Assembly (NCBI GenBank): GCA_014284505.1
Contig: JAAFYY010000001.1
Span: forward strand, 4,774,001 to 4,838,000
DNA: 64,000 nucleotides
Origin: Streptacidiphilus sp. 4-A2
Lineage (GTDB): Bacteria > Actinomycetota > Actinomycetes > Streptomycetales > Streptomycetaceae
Direction of reading: 5' to 3'
Shown here: positions 9,920 to 17,649 of the stretch, piece by piece
Layout of the letters: each line of letters starts with the position of its first letter
Numbering within the stretch: the stretch's first letter is position 1
The notes under the pieces: model-generated
Told to the model about the DNA's origin: nothing
What the model saw: only the letters and a program-made list of their open reading frames with translations
Databases searched by the model: none
Made by a program: the position numbers and the translations under genes

Positions 9920-10051
9920 TCCGGATTCCCCAACGACGACTATGAATCTGCCCTGCGCCGCAGGATAAAGCGGAGCAGACGACGCAAAGACTTCGTCATC
10001 GCGGCCGGGCTCGTCCTCGGGGTCTGGCTATCCTACGTCGTCATGCTGTGA
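9920..10051 (+). pseudogene. 5'-truncated small membrane protein
   Basis: The frame reads SGFPNDDYESALRRRIKR, then a basic stretch RSRRRKDF, then one hydrophobic helix, VIAAGLVLGVWLSYVVML, and stops at 10051. A stop codon at 9914 in the same frame and the lack of a start codon show that the 5' end was removed by the IS remnant. Small proteins with this basic-plus-one-helix form are common in Streptomyces, function unknown. The TATGAATCTGCCCTG within it resembles the IS right end by chance or by origin. Confidence 0.45.
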
Positions 10052-10312
10052 CGCTGGACGCCGACACTCTTACGCCGCGCTGCTGTAGCGCGGGCGTTCT
10101 GGTTGGCGGAGAGCATCAAGCGGTCGCGGCCGGCGCTCGGTATCGAGCACGAGGTCAACCAAAGCGACTGGGCGGCGATCCTTGAACAGATGCATTAGCC
10201 GCCTGCTCCTGATCGAGCTGACGCGCCGGACGCAAACCGCCCGATTGAGTTCGCCGTCGCCCTCGACTACTACGCGACGCCGAGAAGCAGTACATCAAGC
10301 AGGAGTGGCGCC
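10052..10312. other. Short region with a possible gene fragment
   Basis: No complete gene. A plus-strand frame from about 10086 to 10198 reads protein-like (RAFWLAESIKRSRPALGIEH, then SDWAAILEQMH and a stop). A second stretch near 10245 reads IEFAVALDYYATPEKQYI in another frame. I take these as remnants of one disrupted gene that I do not recognise. Confidence 0.3.
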
Positions 10313-11256
10313 TCACGGTTGAAGCGCTCCGTCAGACTCTCGCGGCGCTCGTCGCAAGAAGGCCGACCTGGAGTGCCTAGTGTCGGAGTGCTGCCCGTCA
10401 GCCACCCGTAGGGGTAACGGATCTACCCGAGCAATCCTGAAGATGGCCACAGTCCCCAAGAACGGCGACGGGCCGACGGTAAGAGGGTAGTCGTCCTTCG
10501 TCGCGGAGTAGAGAGCGAAACCCTTCTCTGCAAGCTCGTCCAGGATGGCCGTGACACTTCGCTGTGCATCCCGTACCGAGGAGCGCGAGAACTCGATGTC
10601 TCCTGAGATGTCGCTCCAGTCCCGCAAGTTTTGAACGCACCATCAATGAGGTCCTGCTCTTCGTCGGTGCAGTCGTCCGGTTCTTCGTGCGGCAACCACC
10701 CAAGGCAGCCGGAGAGGATCGGCCAGAGATCACGCCCCGTCTTCATGTGACTGAGGAAGACGACCTCGAACTCTGGCTCGTCCACCGTGATGACGTCGAT
10801 GATCCTGTCAACCTGCCCCGCTTGAGCTTGCTGATCTCATCGGCGAGCGTCTTGAGCCCCACACCTCGATGGTGACACCCTGGTACAAGGGGCGAAGCTC
10901 GTTGTCGATGAGCTGATCGACCTCGCCCGGCAAGGTGTCGTTGGTGAGGAAGCGCCACACCCTCACGTCGCGGTGCTCCTGGAGGCAGCCCTCCAAGTCA
11001 CCGCGGATCTTCGCCTTGATCTTGTCGATCCGCTCGCCGCGCGTGGCGTGCGCCGCGAAGAACACCCGGGCCTTCGGACAGTAACCGTCGTTCTTGGTGT
11101 CGCCCTTCGGCCCTGCTGCCCGCACGGGTTGGTAGTCGCCGGGGTACAGTTCCAGGCCGAGCCGATCCATACAGTCCTGGAAGGTGTTGCCCTCCAGCCG
11201 GAGGAGCTGGCCCTCCACGAGCTTCCGCAGCGAGTTCTGATCCACACCAGCCATTA
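10313..11256 (-). pseudogene. Restriction-endonuclease-like effector protein, frameshifted as read
   Basis: On the minus strand an N-terminal domain begins MAGVDQNSLRKLVEGQLLRL and continues FQDCMDRLGLELYPGDYQPV, GPKGDTKNDGYCP, ARVFFAAHATRGE and WRFLTNDTLPGEVDQLIDNE. This pattern (LL..EG..FQD, GD.KNDGY, F.AHA, FLTND) matches nuclease-like N-terminal domains I know from PD-(D/E)XK-type effectors of defence systems. The Asp of GDTKNDG and the following strand are the probable active-site region. The frame shifts near 10860 and 10620, with family-like sequence (LKTLADEISKLKRG, DEPEFEVVFLSHMKTG, RDWSDISGDIEFSRSSV) on each side. Corrected length is about 314 residues. It is divergent from the two-gene operon at 11522. 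The nuclease call is inference from motif shape. Confidence 0.5.
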
Positions 11257-11485
11257 CCGCACGGCTCCCGTACCCGCCGCAGCTAGGTTGCACGGATCAA
11301 GTTGCTGTGGTCGGCGCGTAGTTGGTCGAGGGGTTCTATGCTGCGAGCAGCAGCTTGCCTGACCCTGCGAGCTTCGGCACCAGTCCAAACGGCTACGCCG
11401 CCGTACACCCATGCTCGTCGTCCTGCGTGCCGAAGCTCGTCCACCCACAGGCAAGTGGCCCGCCCCTCTACACGCAGAAAATAAC

Positions 11486-11521
11486 CTTTCCGACCCAGAA
11501 GGTACGCGGTAAAATTATTCC
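11486..11521 (+). promoter_or_regulatory. Possible leaderless promoter of the 11522 operon
   Basis: TAAAAT at 11510-11515 lies 7 bases before the ATG, with TTTCCG at 11487-11492 and a 17-base spacer. No Shine-Dalgarno sequence precedes the ATG, which suits a leaderless transcript, common in actinobacteria. The -35 match is weak. Confidence 0.4.
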
Positions 11522-13177
11522 ATGACTGAACAATCATTCCTTGAATTTGCAGATCTGATCGACTATGCGACCGGACAGCGGCCCGCCGACGGATGGGTGA
11601 CCGTTTACGCGCAGGAAAAACGCAATCTGGAAGAGGGAGGCTACTACAGCGCCCTCGTGCCGGTTGGTGACGTTGACGCTTGTCTTAACAATGTGTCGTG
11701 GGATTTGGACCTTGGCCACGGAACGCCGGGCTTTATTTTCTACCCCGACGACAGAAAGGAATACCTGCGATTCGGAGACGATGACGGTGTTGAGCCCCTG
11801 ATCGTTCGCCGCTTCTTTCATGGATTGAAGCCACCCTATAACGAAGTGTCCGAGGAGTTTAGGCACTTCCACAACCTCTACGAGGACCGAGCAAGAAGCG
11901 TCTTTGTGGCGTTCGACGACAGCGGCGACGAAATTGAAGTTGTCCGCATGTCTGACGACAAGGTGGAAGTCAAGGTCAAGTACCTAAAGGAGTATCTTGC
12001 GGCACGCGACATGTCACTGCTTCTTTTTTATGTCGTTGATCGGTGGAGCGAAAAGACCCTCGCCGAACTCGGCATGACGCGGCAAGACGAAGAGTCACGC
12101 GATACGGGTTATAGCTATTCGCGATTTGTGGAAGAGTTCCCTGACCTTGGAACCGAGAGGGAGACTTGCGCGCGTCTGCTTGGCAAGAAGGTAATGAAGG
12201 GCTCTGCCAACTACGATCCGGAGCACTCATGGGGGCGTCGTGACCGCAAGTACGAGGACTTCATCATTGGTGTTGATGAAGATGGTGAGGAGGTTCACTA
12301 CACCTGCGATGAGGAGAAGCTAGCCAACTACTTTGGGAAGAACCCCGGCGCACCGCATTTTCTCAGGCCGGTGTTCTTTCGTAAGGAAGTGCTAGCGAAG
12401 TACTACAACGAGCCTGGCAAGTTCAGCGTCGATGACGGCTATCTGACGTGTGCAGGCTACTGGGGTATGCCACTGGACAACAACCACCAGAAGTACGTCA
12501 CCGCCTTTCTTGGTGATCTGGGAAAGCTGCCGCACAAAGAGCAGCTTTACTGGAAGGGCTACAACGTTACTCCTGATGGCAGAATGAGCGATATCGCTTT
12601 CCGCCGCTCCATGCTCGGTGAATGGGCTGATGCCACTGAGCCGACGCTGGTCTTTAAGAGGACGTACGAGCGCTTTGGTAAGAGCTGGCTCTCAAAGCAT
12701 GGGTGGGAACTCTTTAAGAAGCTCAAACCCGCGGATGCCCACCACTGGACGGCACTACATGTTCCGTCCGAAGGGAACCAAAAGGAGTTTGACGAGCAAG
12801 TTATGTCGCTCACGAAGCTTCTGGTCGACCGCATCAACGAGGCAGAGGTTGGTAAGCGCGCAACCCTCGAAGCCGATGACAAGGGCGGCATCACGAAGTT
12901 CGGTAGGTATCTAGATGCCATCACGTTCACGGAGGCGGAATCACTTATCAAGTTTCTGCGGAATCTGCAAAGCTTGCGTAGCGGCGCGGCGCACGTCAAG
13001 AACATGAGGAACAACAGCGACTACCAGAAAGCTGTACGTTACTTTGACCTTGACGCGAGGGGGCTGTCTCACGGGTTCGCTGACGCCCTCAGGCAGGCGA
13101 CAGTATTTGTCGGAAAGCTGGAAGAGCACGAAATGTCGAGCACGGACGATCAGCAGGAGGAGACGAATGGCGACTAG
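11522..13177 (+). CDS. Unknown 551-residue protein with C-terminal HEPN-like RX4H motif
   Basis: A complete, unbroken ORF clearly AT-richer than its neighbours, with Phe, Tyr, Asp, Glu and Lys used far more than in the flanking genes. This suggests recent transfer. I do not recognise the N-terminal two-thirds (start MTEQSFLEFADLIDYATGQR; acidic, mixed alpha/beta). Near the C-terminus comes LIKFLRNLQSLRSGAAHVKN, in which R486 to H491 form an R-x4-H motif followed by N-x-x-S-D-Y. This resembles HEPN domains of Swt1/ApeA type, which are usually RNases in toxin and anti-phage systems. Its last 11 bases overlap the next gene. There is no signal peptide or membrane segment. An RNA-cutting effector is an inference; the fold should be checked. 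Confidence 0.75.
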   Translation: MTEQSFLEFADLIDYATGQRPADGWVTVYAQEKRNLEEGGYYSALVPVGDVDACLNNVSWDLDLGHGTPGFIFYPDDRKEYLRFGDDDGVEPLIVRRFFHGLKPPYNEVSEEFRHFHNLYEDRARSVFVAFDDSGDEIEVVRMSDDKVEVKVKYLKEYLAARDMSLLLFYVVDRWSEKTLAELGMTRQDEESRDTGYSYSRFVEEFPDLGTERETCARLLGKKVMKGSANYDPEHSWGRRDRKYEDFIIGVDEDGEEVHYTCDEEKLANYFGKNPGAPHFLRPVFFRKEVLAKYYNEPGKFSVDDGYLTCAGYWGMPLDNNHQKYVTAFLGDLGKLPHKEQLYWKGYNVTPDGRMSDIAFRRSMLGEWADATEPTLVFKRTYERFGKSWLSKHGWELFKKLKPADAHHWTALHVPSEGNQKEFDEQVMSLTKLLVDRINEAEVGKRATLEADDKGGITKFGRYLDAITFTEAESLIKFLRNLQSLRSGAAHVKNMRNNSDYQKAVRYFDLDARGLSHGFADALRQATVFVGKLEEHEMSSTDDQQEETNGD

Positions 13178-14363
13178 ATCCATTGATGAAGAGGTTGCGC
13201 GGGTCAACGGCCTGACACGTTCCATGCTGGAGACCTACACCCTGTGGGGATCGAGAATCAAGCATGGAAATACGCAACATTCTCTATATGGCGAGCTGCT
13301 TGAGTTCGCGAACCTCCGCATGGAGACGGCGGACAGCTGCCTTACTCTCATCGAGAACGAGAAGATTGCAGACGCCCTCGGACTAGGCCGTTCCCTCCTG
13401 GAACACTACTTGCTCTTTATGCTGATGTGTCAAGGCAAGAAGTATTTCCAAGTACAAGACTTGACGAGACTGACGGAGGGTGAATTTAAAAAGCGTCTGA
13501 AGGCACAGCAAGAGGACCTAGCGCAGAAGCAAGCTGACGGTTCGACGAAGTGTCTTGAAGTGAGGCGCTACACGCGCGGACGGTACCTGATGTATGTCTT
13601 TGAGGGCTTGCACAGTGGAGACGAGCCAGAGTTCACGATTCCAATGCACTTCTTCCAGCATCAGGAATTTCGCCCCGAGGTGATGCGCCTCAAAGACGAG
13701 GATTATTTCCAGTACTACGAGGACCCGGACGACGTAAAGAAGGCGCTAAAGGAGCATACCCGAGAAGCCGAGTTTCGGTACAAGTACTACCTCTCCTACG
13801 GCGCGCTGCTTGAGTGCCTTGAACTGAATGGGCTAGCCGACGCCGGAGACATCACGAGAATCGAAGCACACTACACGTTCCTCGGTAAGTTCTTGCATCC
13901 CACCCATGGCGCTGTGCGCGAGCTTCACGAAAATAGCAATGTGCACCATGGCGGTACGGGAGTCGGCTTGTCCCAAGCCTATTCAAGAGAATCCAAGCTT
14001 CTCGCAGCGGTGTACGTCTGCTTCATGGTTAACGGGCTTCTAAATGAAGCGCAGGGAGTGTTGGAGGCAGCTCCGGTAAAGTATGTCACTAAACCAGGAA
14101 CCGAGGATCTGCGAGCAATCACCAACGTCATTGAATCACAGATTCCATACTTCTGGTTCATCTTCAACGGTCCGACCGCCTACGATAAGTTTCAGTTCTG
14201 CGTGAGCCATGCAACGCAAGAGAGCCGGGAGGAGTGGGGAGGTTACTTGAACGCCCCTAGCGAGAAGGCCATGTTCAATCAAAGCATTCTTGGACACTTC
14301 AAAGATTCACTCAGAGGCTGGTCAAACAGACTTTGGGGATCGTACACATCGCCGCTCGCGTGA
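13167..14363 (+). CDS. Unknown 398-residue protein, partner of the HEPN-like protein
   Basis: Starts at ATG 13167 inside the end of the preceding gene, with GGAGGAG 6 to 12 bases upstream, so the two are translated as a coupled pair. It has the same AT-richer composition. The protein is helical. The N-terminal third includes LYGELLEFANLRMETADSC and ALGLGRSLLEHYLLFMLMC, a layout that recalls DUF5677-type proteins (helical, HEPN-like, R-x-L-x-E-H). The middle is charged (DYFQYYEDPDDVKKAL). The C-terminal half has FLHPTHGAVRELHENS and KLLAAVYVCFMVNGLLNEAQ. No enzyme motif is certain. Co-operonic placement with an RX4H protein inside an IS-edged island suggests a two-component defence or toxin-type module. 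The function is not known. Confidence 0.72.
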   Translation: MATRSIDEEVARVNGLTRSMLETYTLWGSRIKHGNTQHSLYGELLEFANLRMETADSCLTLIENEKIADALGLGRSLLEHYLLFMLMCQGKKYFQVQDLTRLTEGEFKKRLKAQQEDLAQKQADGSTKCLEVRRYTRGRYLMYVFEGLHSGDEPEFTIPMHFFQHQEFRPEVMRLKDEDYFQYYEDPDDVKKALKEHTREAEFRYKYYLSYGALLECLELNGLADAGDITRIEAHYTFLGKFLHPTHGAVRELHENSNVHHGGTGVGLSQAYSRESKLLAAVYVCFMVNGLLNEAQGVLEAAPVKYVTKPGTEDLRAITNVIESQIPYFWFIFNGPTAYDKFQFCVSHATQESREEWGGYLNAPSEKAMFNQSILGHFKDSLRGWSNRLWGSYTSPLA

Positions 14364-14500
14364 AGAAAGCAATGAATCACAGGCGGGAATGAAGTCTAGG
14401 TTCACCAGCGAGCCGCAAGGGCTAGTAGCCTCCAGTAATTGTCGCCTTCTTTCGCAGCAATGACTCCTGATGTCCTTGGACATGTGGCCCAGGGCTTCGG
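14364..14500. other. Non-coding stretch between the operon and the IS end
   Basis: About 140 bases after the operon stop. No gene, terminator hairpin or transposase remnant is visible. It ends in the inverted IS terminus at 14507. Confidence 0.4.
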
Positions 14501-14501
14501 C

Positions 14502-14524
14502 GCCAGGACTTTGAATCAGCCCTG
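14502..14524 (-). repeat. Inverted ISAs1-family terminal repeat (orphan end)
   Basis: Read on the minus strand from 14524 the sequence is CAGGGCTGATTCAAAGTCCT, identical to the end at 9431 for 23 bases and to the intact IS at 40518 for 18 bases. Only the terminus remains; there is no transposase here. It points outward on the right, as the copy at 9431 points outward on the left. It interrupts the minus-strand gene at 14525. Confidence 0.8.
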
Positions 14525-14916
14525 CGCTACGGCGGGGCGCGTACTTGAGGTGGTCCACGCTGTCTTCGCAGCTGGCAAATCGATGTCCCTGAGCGAGATA
14601 GAGGACCGGGTTGCCTCCGCTATCCCACGCGACCAGGACCACGCCTCGCCCGGACGCCCGCATCGGCCGCGGCCATGGCTTCGGCAGCGGCGTCCAAGCT
14701 CGCCATGAGGTCTTCGTCGTCCACGGCAAACCAGAGGTCACGATCCAAGATCCACCAAGCGTCCCTGTATCGGACGAAGTCCTTGATCGTTGCACTCAGG
14801 TATCTGGCTCGCCCCCGAGCGAGCTCGTCCGCCATCACGTTGCCCCGGATCTCAACCGGAGCCTCCCGACGGCCTCGCCGGTCAGCAGATCCGCTGGCGA
14901 TTGTCGTGCCGGTCAC
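14525..14916 (-). pseudogene. Conjugation-operon accessory gene, truncated by the IS end
   Basis: On the minus strand it begins MTGTTIASGSADRRGRREAP and continues with YRDAWWILDRDLWFAVDDED and LMASLDAAAEAMAAADAGVR. A frameshift near 14640 leads to VVLVAWDSGGNPVLYLAQGH, which runs into the IS end at 14524. The WW-x-L-D...LDA-x-AAM pattern repeats in the C-terminus of the gene at 15977, so the two are paralogous. It is the last gene of the conjugation operon still visible. Function unknown. Confidence 0.55.
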
Positions 14917-14926
14917 GGCGTCCCCC

Positions 14927-15974
14927 TCACGGTCGGATCTTCGGCTGGTTGTCGAGCGCGGGCTGCGCGGGCGGCTGCTGGATGCCAGCGGCGGCCTGAT
15001 GGAGCTGCTGCTCCTGCTGCGCTGGTTGGTGGGCAGGTGTCGGCAGCGAAGCGAGTATCGCGGGGGTGACTGCCGACTCCGCCTGCTCGGCCTTCAAAAC
15101 GATGCGGCTCGCGTCGGCGGCAAGTTCGGTTCGAAGATCATGGATGAAGAGCTCGTGACCGATCTCGACCGCCGCTCCGACCACCACAGCAGTCGCCATG
15201 AGGTGTCCCAGGTACTCGGGGCCTGCGGGCTCCTGCGGACCTCCACCTCTTCTGCGTAGACCACCGCGGATGAGTCACGGCCGAGCTGCCAGGCGACGGT
15301 CAGCTCGTTGACCGGCTCGCCTTGCTCGTAGACGGTGAGAATTGCCTCGTACACCTCCCGGCGAGGACCAGGCTCGAAGCTGTCCGGAGACAGCCAGACC
15401 TGGACTTCTGCCACCTGGTCGCCGTTCTGCAGGAGGTCGGCGAGGACCAGCTCCTCCTGCCAGGCCCGACTCTCCACAGGCACCGTGTACTCGGCATCCG
15501 CCACGGGCTGCCGGTACGTTGGCGGAGCACTCTCCACCTGCATCTCGGCAGCCGGCGGAGCAACCTGGCGCGCGAGGGCCTGGGCCAGCCGGTCAAGACT
15601 CGGCTGCGTTCCCCTGCCTGGACGGCGCTGACCGCGATTCTGTCCACCTGGACAGCGAGCTGAGCCCGAACGTACGCCTCCTGGACCATCCGGGCGTAGA
15701 CCGTAATGTCCGCCGGTGGCGGTCCGCTCGCCGCGAGATCGCGCAGGTACGCCGCGCTGACTCCCGGAATCCGAAGCCTGTCGGCAAGTTGCCCGGGAAG
15801 CTCCGCCGTCTTCGCGGCAGCGCCGGCGATCAGTTCCGAGTACAAGGCCCGGTAGGTGGGGTGGGTGAAGCGGTCGGCCCGCAGGTAGGCGATCTCTTCC
15901 CGCTTAGCCGGCTCCTGAAGCAGAGCGCCGATGACGGCCTGCTCAGCTCGCAGGGAGATGTTGGGGTTGCTCAT
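14927..15974 (-). pseudogene. DnaB-N-like protein with two helicase-N-terminal-like repeats, frameshifted
   Basis: Starts MSNPNISLRAEQAVIGALLQ, which matches the N-terminal domain of replicative DnaB helicases (RAEQAVIGALL), then RFTHPTYRALYSELIAGAAA. After a frameshift near 15600 a second similar unit appears (EELVLADLLQNGDQVAEVQVW, PRREVYEAILTVYEQGEPVN), and after another near 15230 a C-terminal part rich in Ala and Gln ends at 14927. No helicase motor (Walker A) is present, so it is not an active helicase. Proteins of this type occur in actinobacterial conjugative elements beside VirD4 and may bind DNA or the primosome. The ATG lies just after the stop of the preceding gene. Confidence 0.6.
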
Positions 15975-15976
15975 GG

Positions 15977-16826
15977 TCAGGTCCTCGATCCAGGCTCGTC
16001 GTCAGCGGGGGCGTCCCCGAACAGGTCGCGGGCGGCTCGCCGGCGTTGAGTGGCCGCTGTCGCCTCCGCCATCGCCGCCGCGGAGGCGTCGAGCCTTGCG
16101 GCGAACGCGTCGTCGGAGACGAGAACCCAACGGTCCTCCCCTCCGTCCAACCACCAACTCCCATGGAGTAGGGCATATTCAGGATGGCGGGGCTGAGCCT
16201 CTTCGCCTCACCGTTGGCGAGAGCGGCCTGCATCGCGGAGCCGGTCATGGTGTCCAGCTGAGCCAGCTGCTCACCTTCTGCCGGGGCAGCAGGCAGACTC
16301 TGTGGAATCCCAAGCAGCGGGTCAGCCTTAAGCCACTGCTGCTGAAGATCCGGGGAGTTCGCGGCGCATCCGGTCGCGCCCTTGTGCCCGGTGCGGCACT
16401 GGGACGCGTAGTAGGCGGCAGCGTTGGCGGTCACGGCCCGGAGCTCGGTGTGCCAGTAGCGGGCGGCCTGGCCGGCGGGCTGCTCGGAGTTGTAGATCTC
16501 CTTCCGCCACGTCATCAGTGCCCAGAGCTCTTCGATCATGCCTGGGTGCTCAGCCCAGCACTCTGGAAGGCGGGACTCGACCGACAGCTCGTAGCGGTCG
16601 TAGAGCCAGACCACCCAACCACAGAGCTCTGCCCAGTTGACCGCCCGCTCGGCAGGACTCATCGAGTGCCACTCGGCAATTCCCCGGTGCGCGGGGGCGC
16701 TGCCGGTGTTGGGGGTGTCCTGCTTCTGGCCGTTACGTCGCTCCGGGCTTCGACGGGGGAGCCGCGGGCGGCGCACGCGGGGGTGCCCTTGATACGGCCT
16801 ATCGGCTGGTAGTCGTTGTCAGTCAT
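15977..16826 (-). pseudogene. Conjugative-element accessory protein, frameshifted as read
   Basis: Begins MTDNDYQPIGRIKGTP at 16826. A one-base shift near 16770 leads to the main reading, GIAEWHSMSPAERAVNWAEL, CGWVVWLYDRYELSVESRL, PECWAEHPGMIEELWALMTW, which is the pattern of hypothetical proteins encoded next to T4SS genes in Streptomyces elements. A second shift near 16160 restores a C-terminus SWWLDGGEDRWVLVSDDAFA...LDASAAAM, stopping at 15977. Function unknown. Confidence 0.55.
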
Positions 16827-16947
16827 GGCCGGACCTGGGCGGTTGTGGAAGCGTCGAGAAGCGTTGGAGCGTTCAAGCGAAGGAGCTGGGTCTTGCTCTC
16901 CAGAGCCAGCAGGGCATCCTCGGGAGCAAGGTCGGCCAGCGGGGGCT

Positions 16948-17649
16948 TCACCGTGGACGGCCTCCCTGCCGGTGTTCGATGATCGCCCGGAGGTCAGCAG
17001 CACAAAGCGCCTCTGCCGCCTCCATGGCGGTGATGGCGTCGCTCGGCGTCACCATCAGCCGACTGATGTAGGCCGAGGAATCGTGCAGGTCGTACCGCCT
17101 CATCCAGGTCTGCCGCGGCAGCATGTCCTCCAGCCTTGTGGCCATGACGGACAGCATCGCCTCAGGAGTGATCTCCTTACCGCGGAGTTGGAGAGAGACC
17201 ATGGCGTCATAGATTTCGAAGCGTCGGTTGGTCGTGAAGGTGGCGACCGGCAACCAGTTCACTTCGCGCAGTTCCGCCGGCCGCTGCACGAGGAAGGCCA
17301 GAACCGCATTTTCCAGGTCGCTTCGGCAGTCGCCGCCGATCGCGCTCAGTGGGACGAGAGCCTGCGCAGCCTGCGAACGACGATCACGTATCCACTCAGC
17401 AGGGTCTTGAGCGGTCCGCACGAACTCGAAGAAGCCGTTGCTCGTGATCTCCACGTAGTTACGGCTGCCGCTTTCGTCGGTCGCTGGGGTATAGGAGGCT
17501 CCGTCCAGGCCGTGAGCGGACTGGGCCGTGCGGGGAAACTTGAACCACCCTTCGTCGAAGGGGTCGATTCCCGGCCGCCGTCCGTCGCGTTCCCGGGCCC
17601 AGCGACGCTCGCCCCTCGCCTGTTCCGCCTCGGTGAGAGCGATACTCAT
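16948..17649 (-). CDS. DnaB-N-like accessory protein of the conjugation operon
   Basis: 233 residues, intact. The ATG overlaps the VirD4 stop (ATGA). The N-terminal half includes DPFDEGWFKFPRTAQSAHGL. The C-terminal half, NRRFEIYDAMVSLQLRGKEI and DLHDSSAYISRLMVTPSDAI, has the layout of the DnaB N-terminal domain (conserved F-E-I/Y...A motif and a Y-I-x-x-L end), without a motor domain. Together with the next two genes it makes a run of three such accessory proteins. Its likely role is in DNA processing for transfer or replication of the element. Confidence 0.6.
   Translation of the reverse strand: MSIALTEAEQARGERRWARERDGRRPGIDPFDEGWFKFPRTAQSAHGLDGASYTPATDESGSRNYVEITSNGFFEFVRTAQDPAEWIRDRRSQAAQALVPLSAIGGDCRSDLENAVLAFLVQRPAELREVNWLPVATFTTNRRFEIYDAMVSLQLRGKEITPEAMLSVMATRLEDMLPRQTWMRRYDLHDSSAYISRLMVTPSDAITAMEAAEALCAADLRAIIEHRQGGRPR

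Noticed and set aside
9941..9955. TATGAATCTGCCCTG as the right end of the IS remnant at 9431
   Set aside because: It resembles the IS right end, but it lies inside a protein-like frame (NDDYESALRRR) and the flanking 10 bases do not match the left flank, so chance is as likely.
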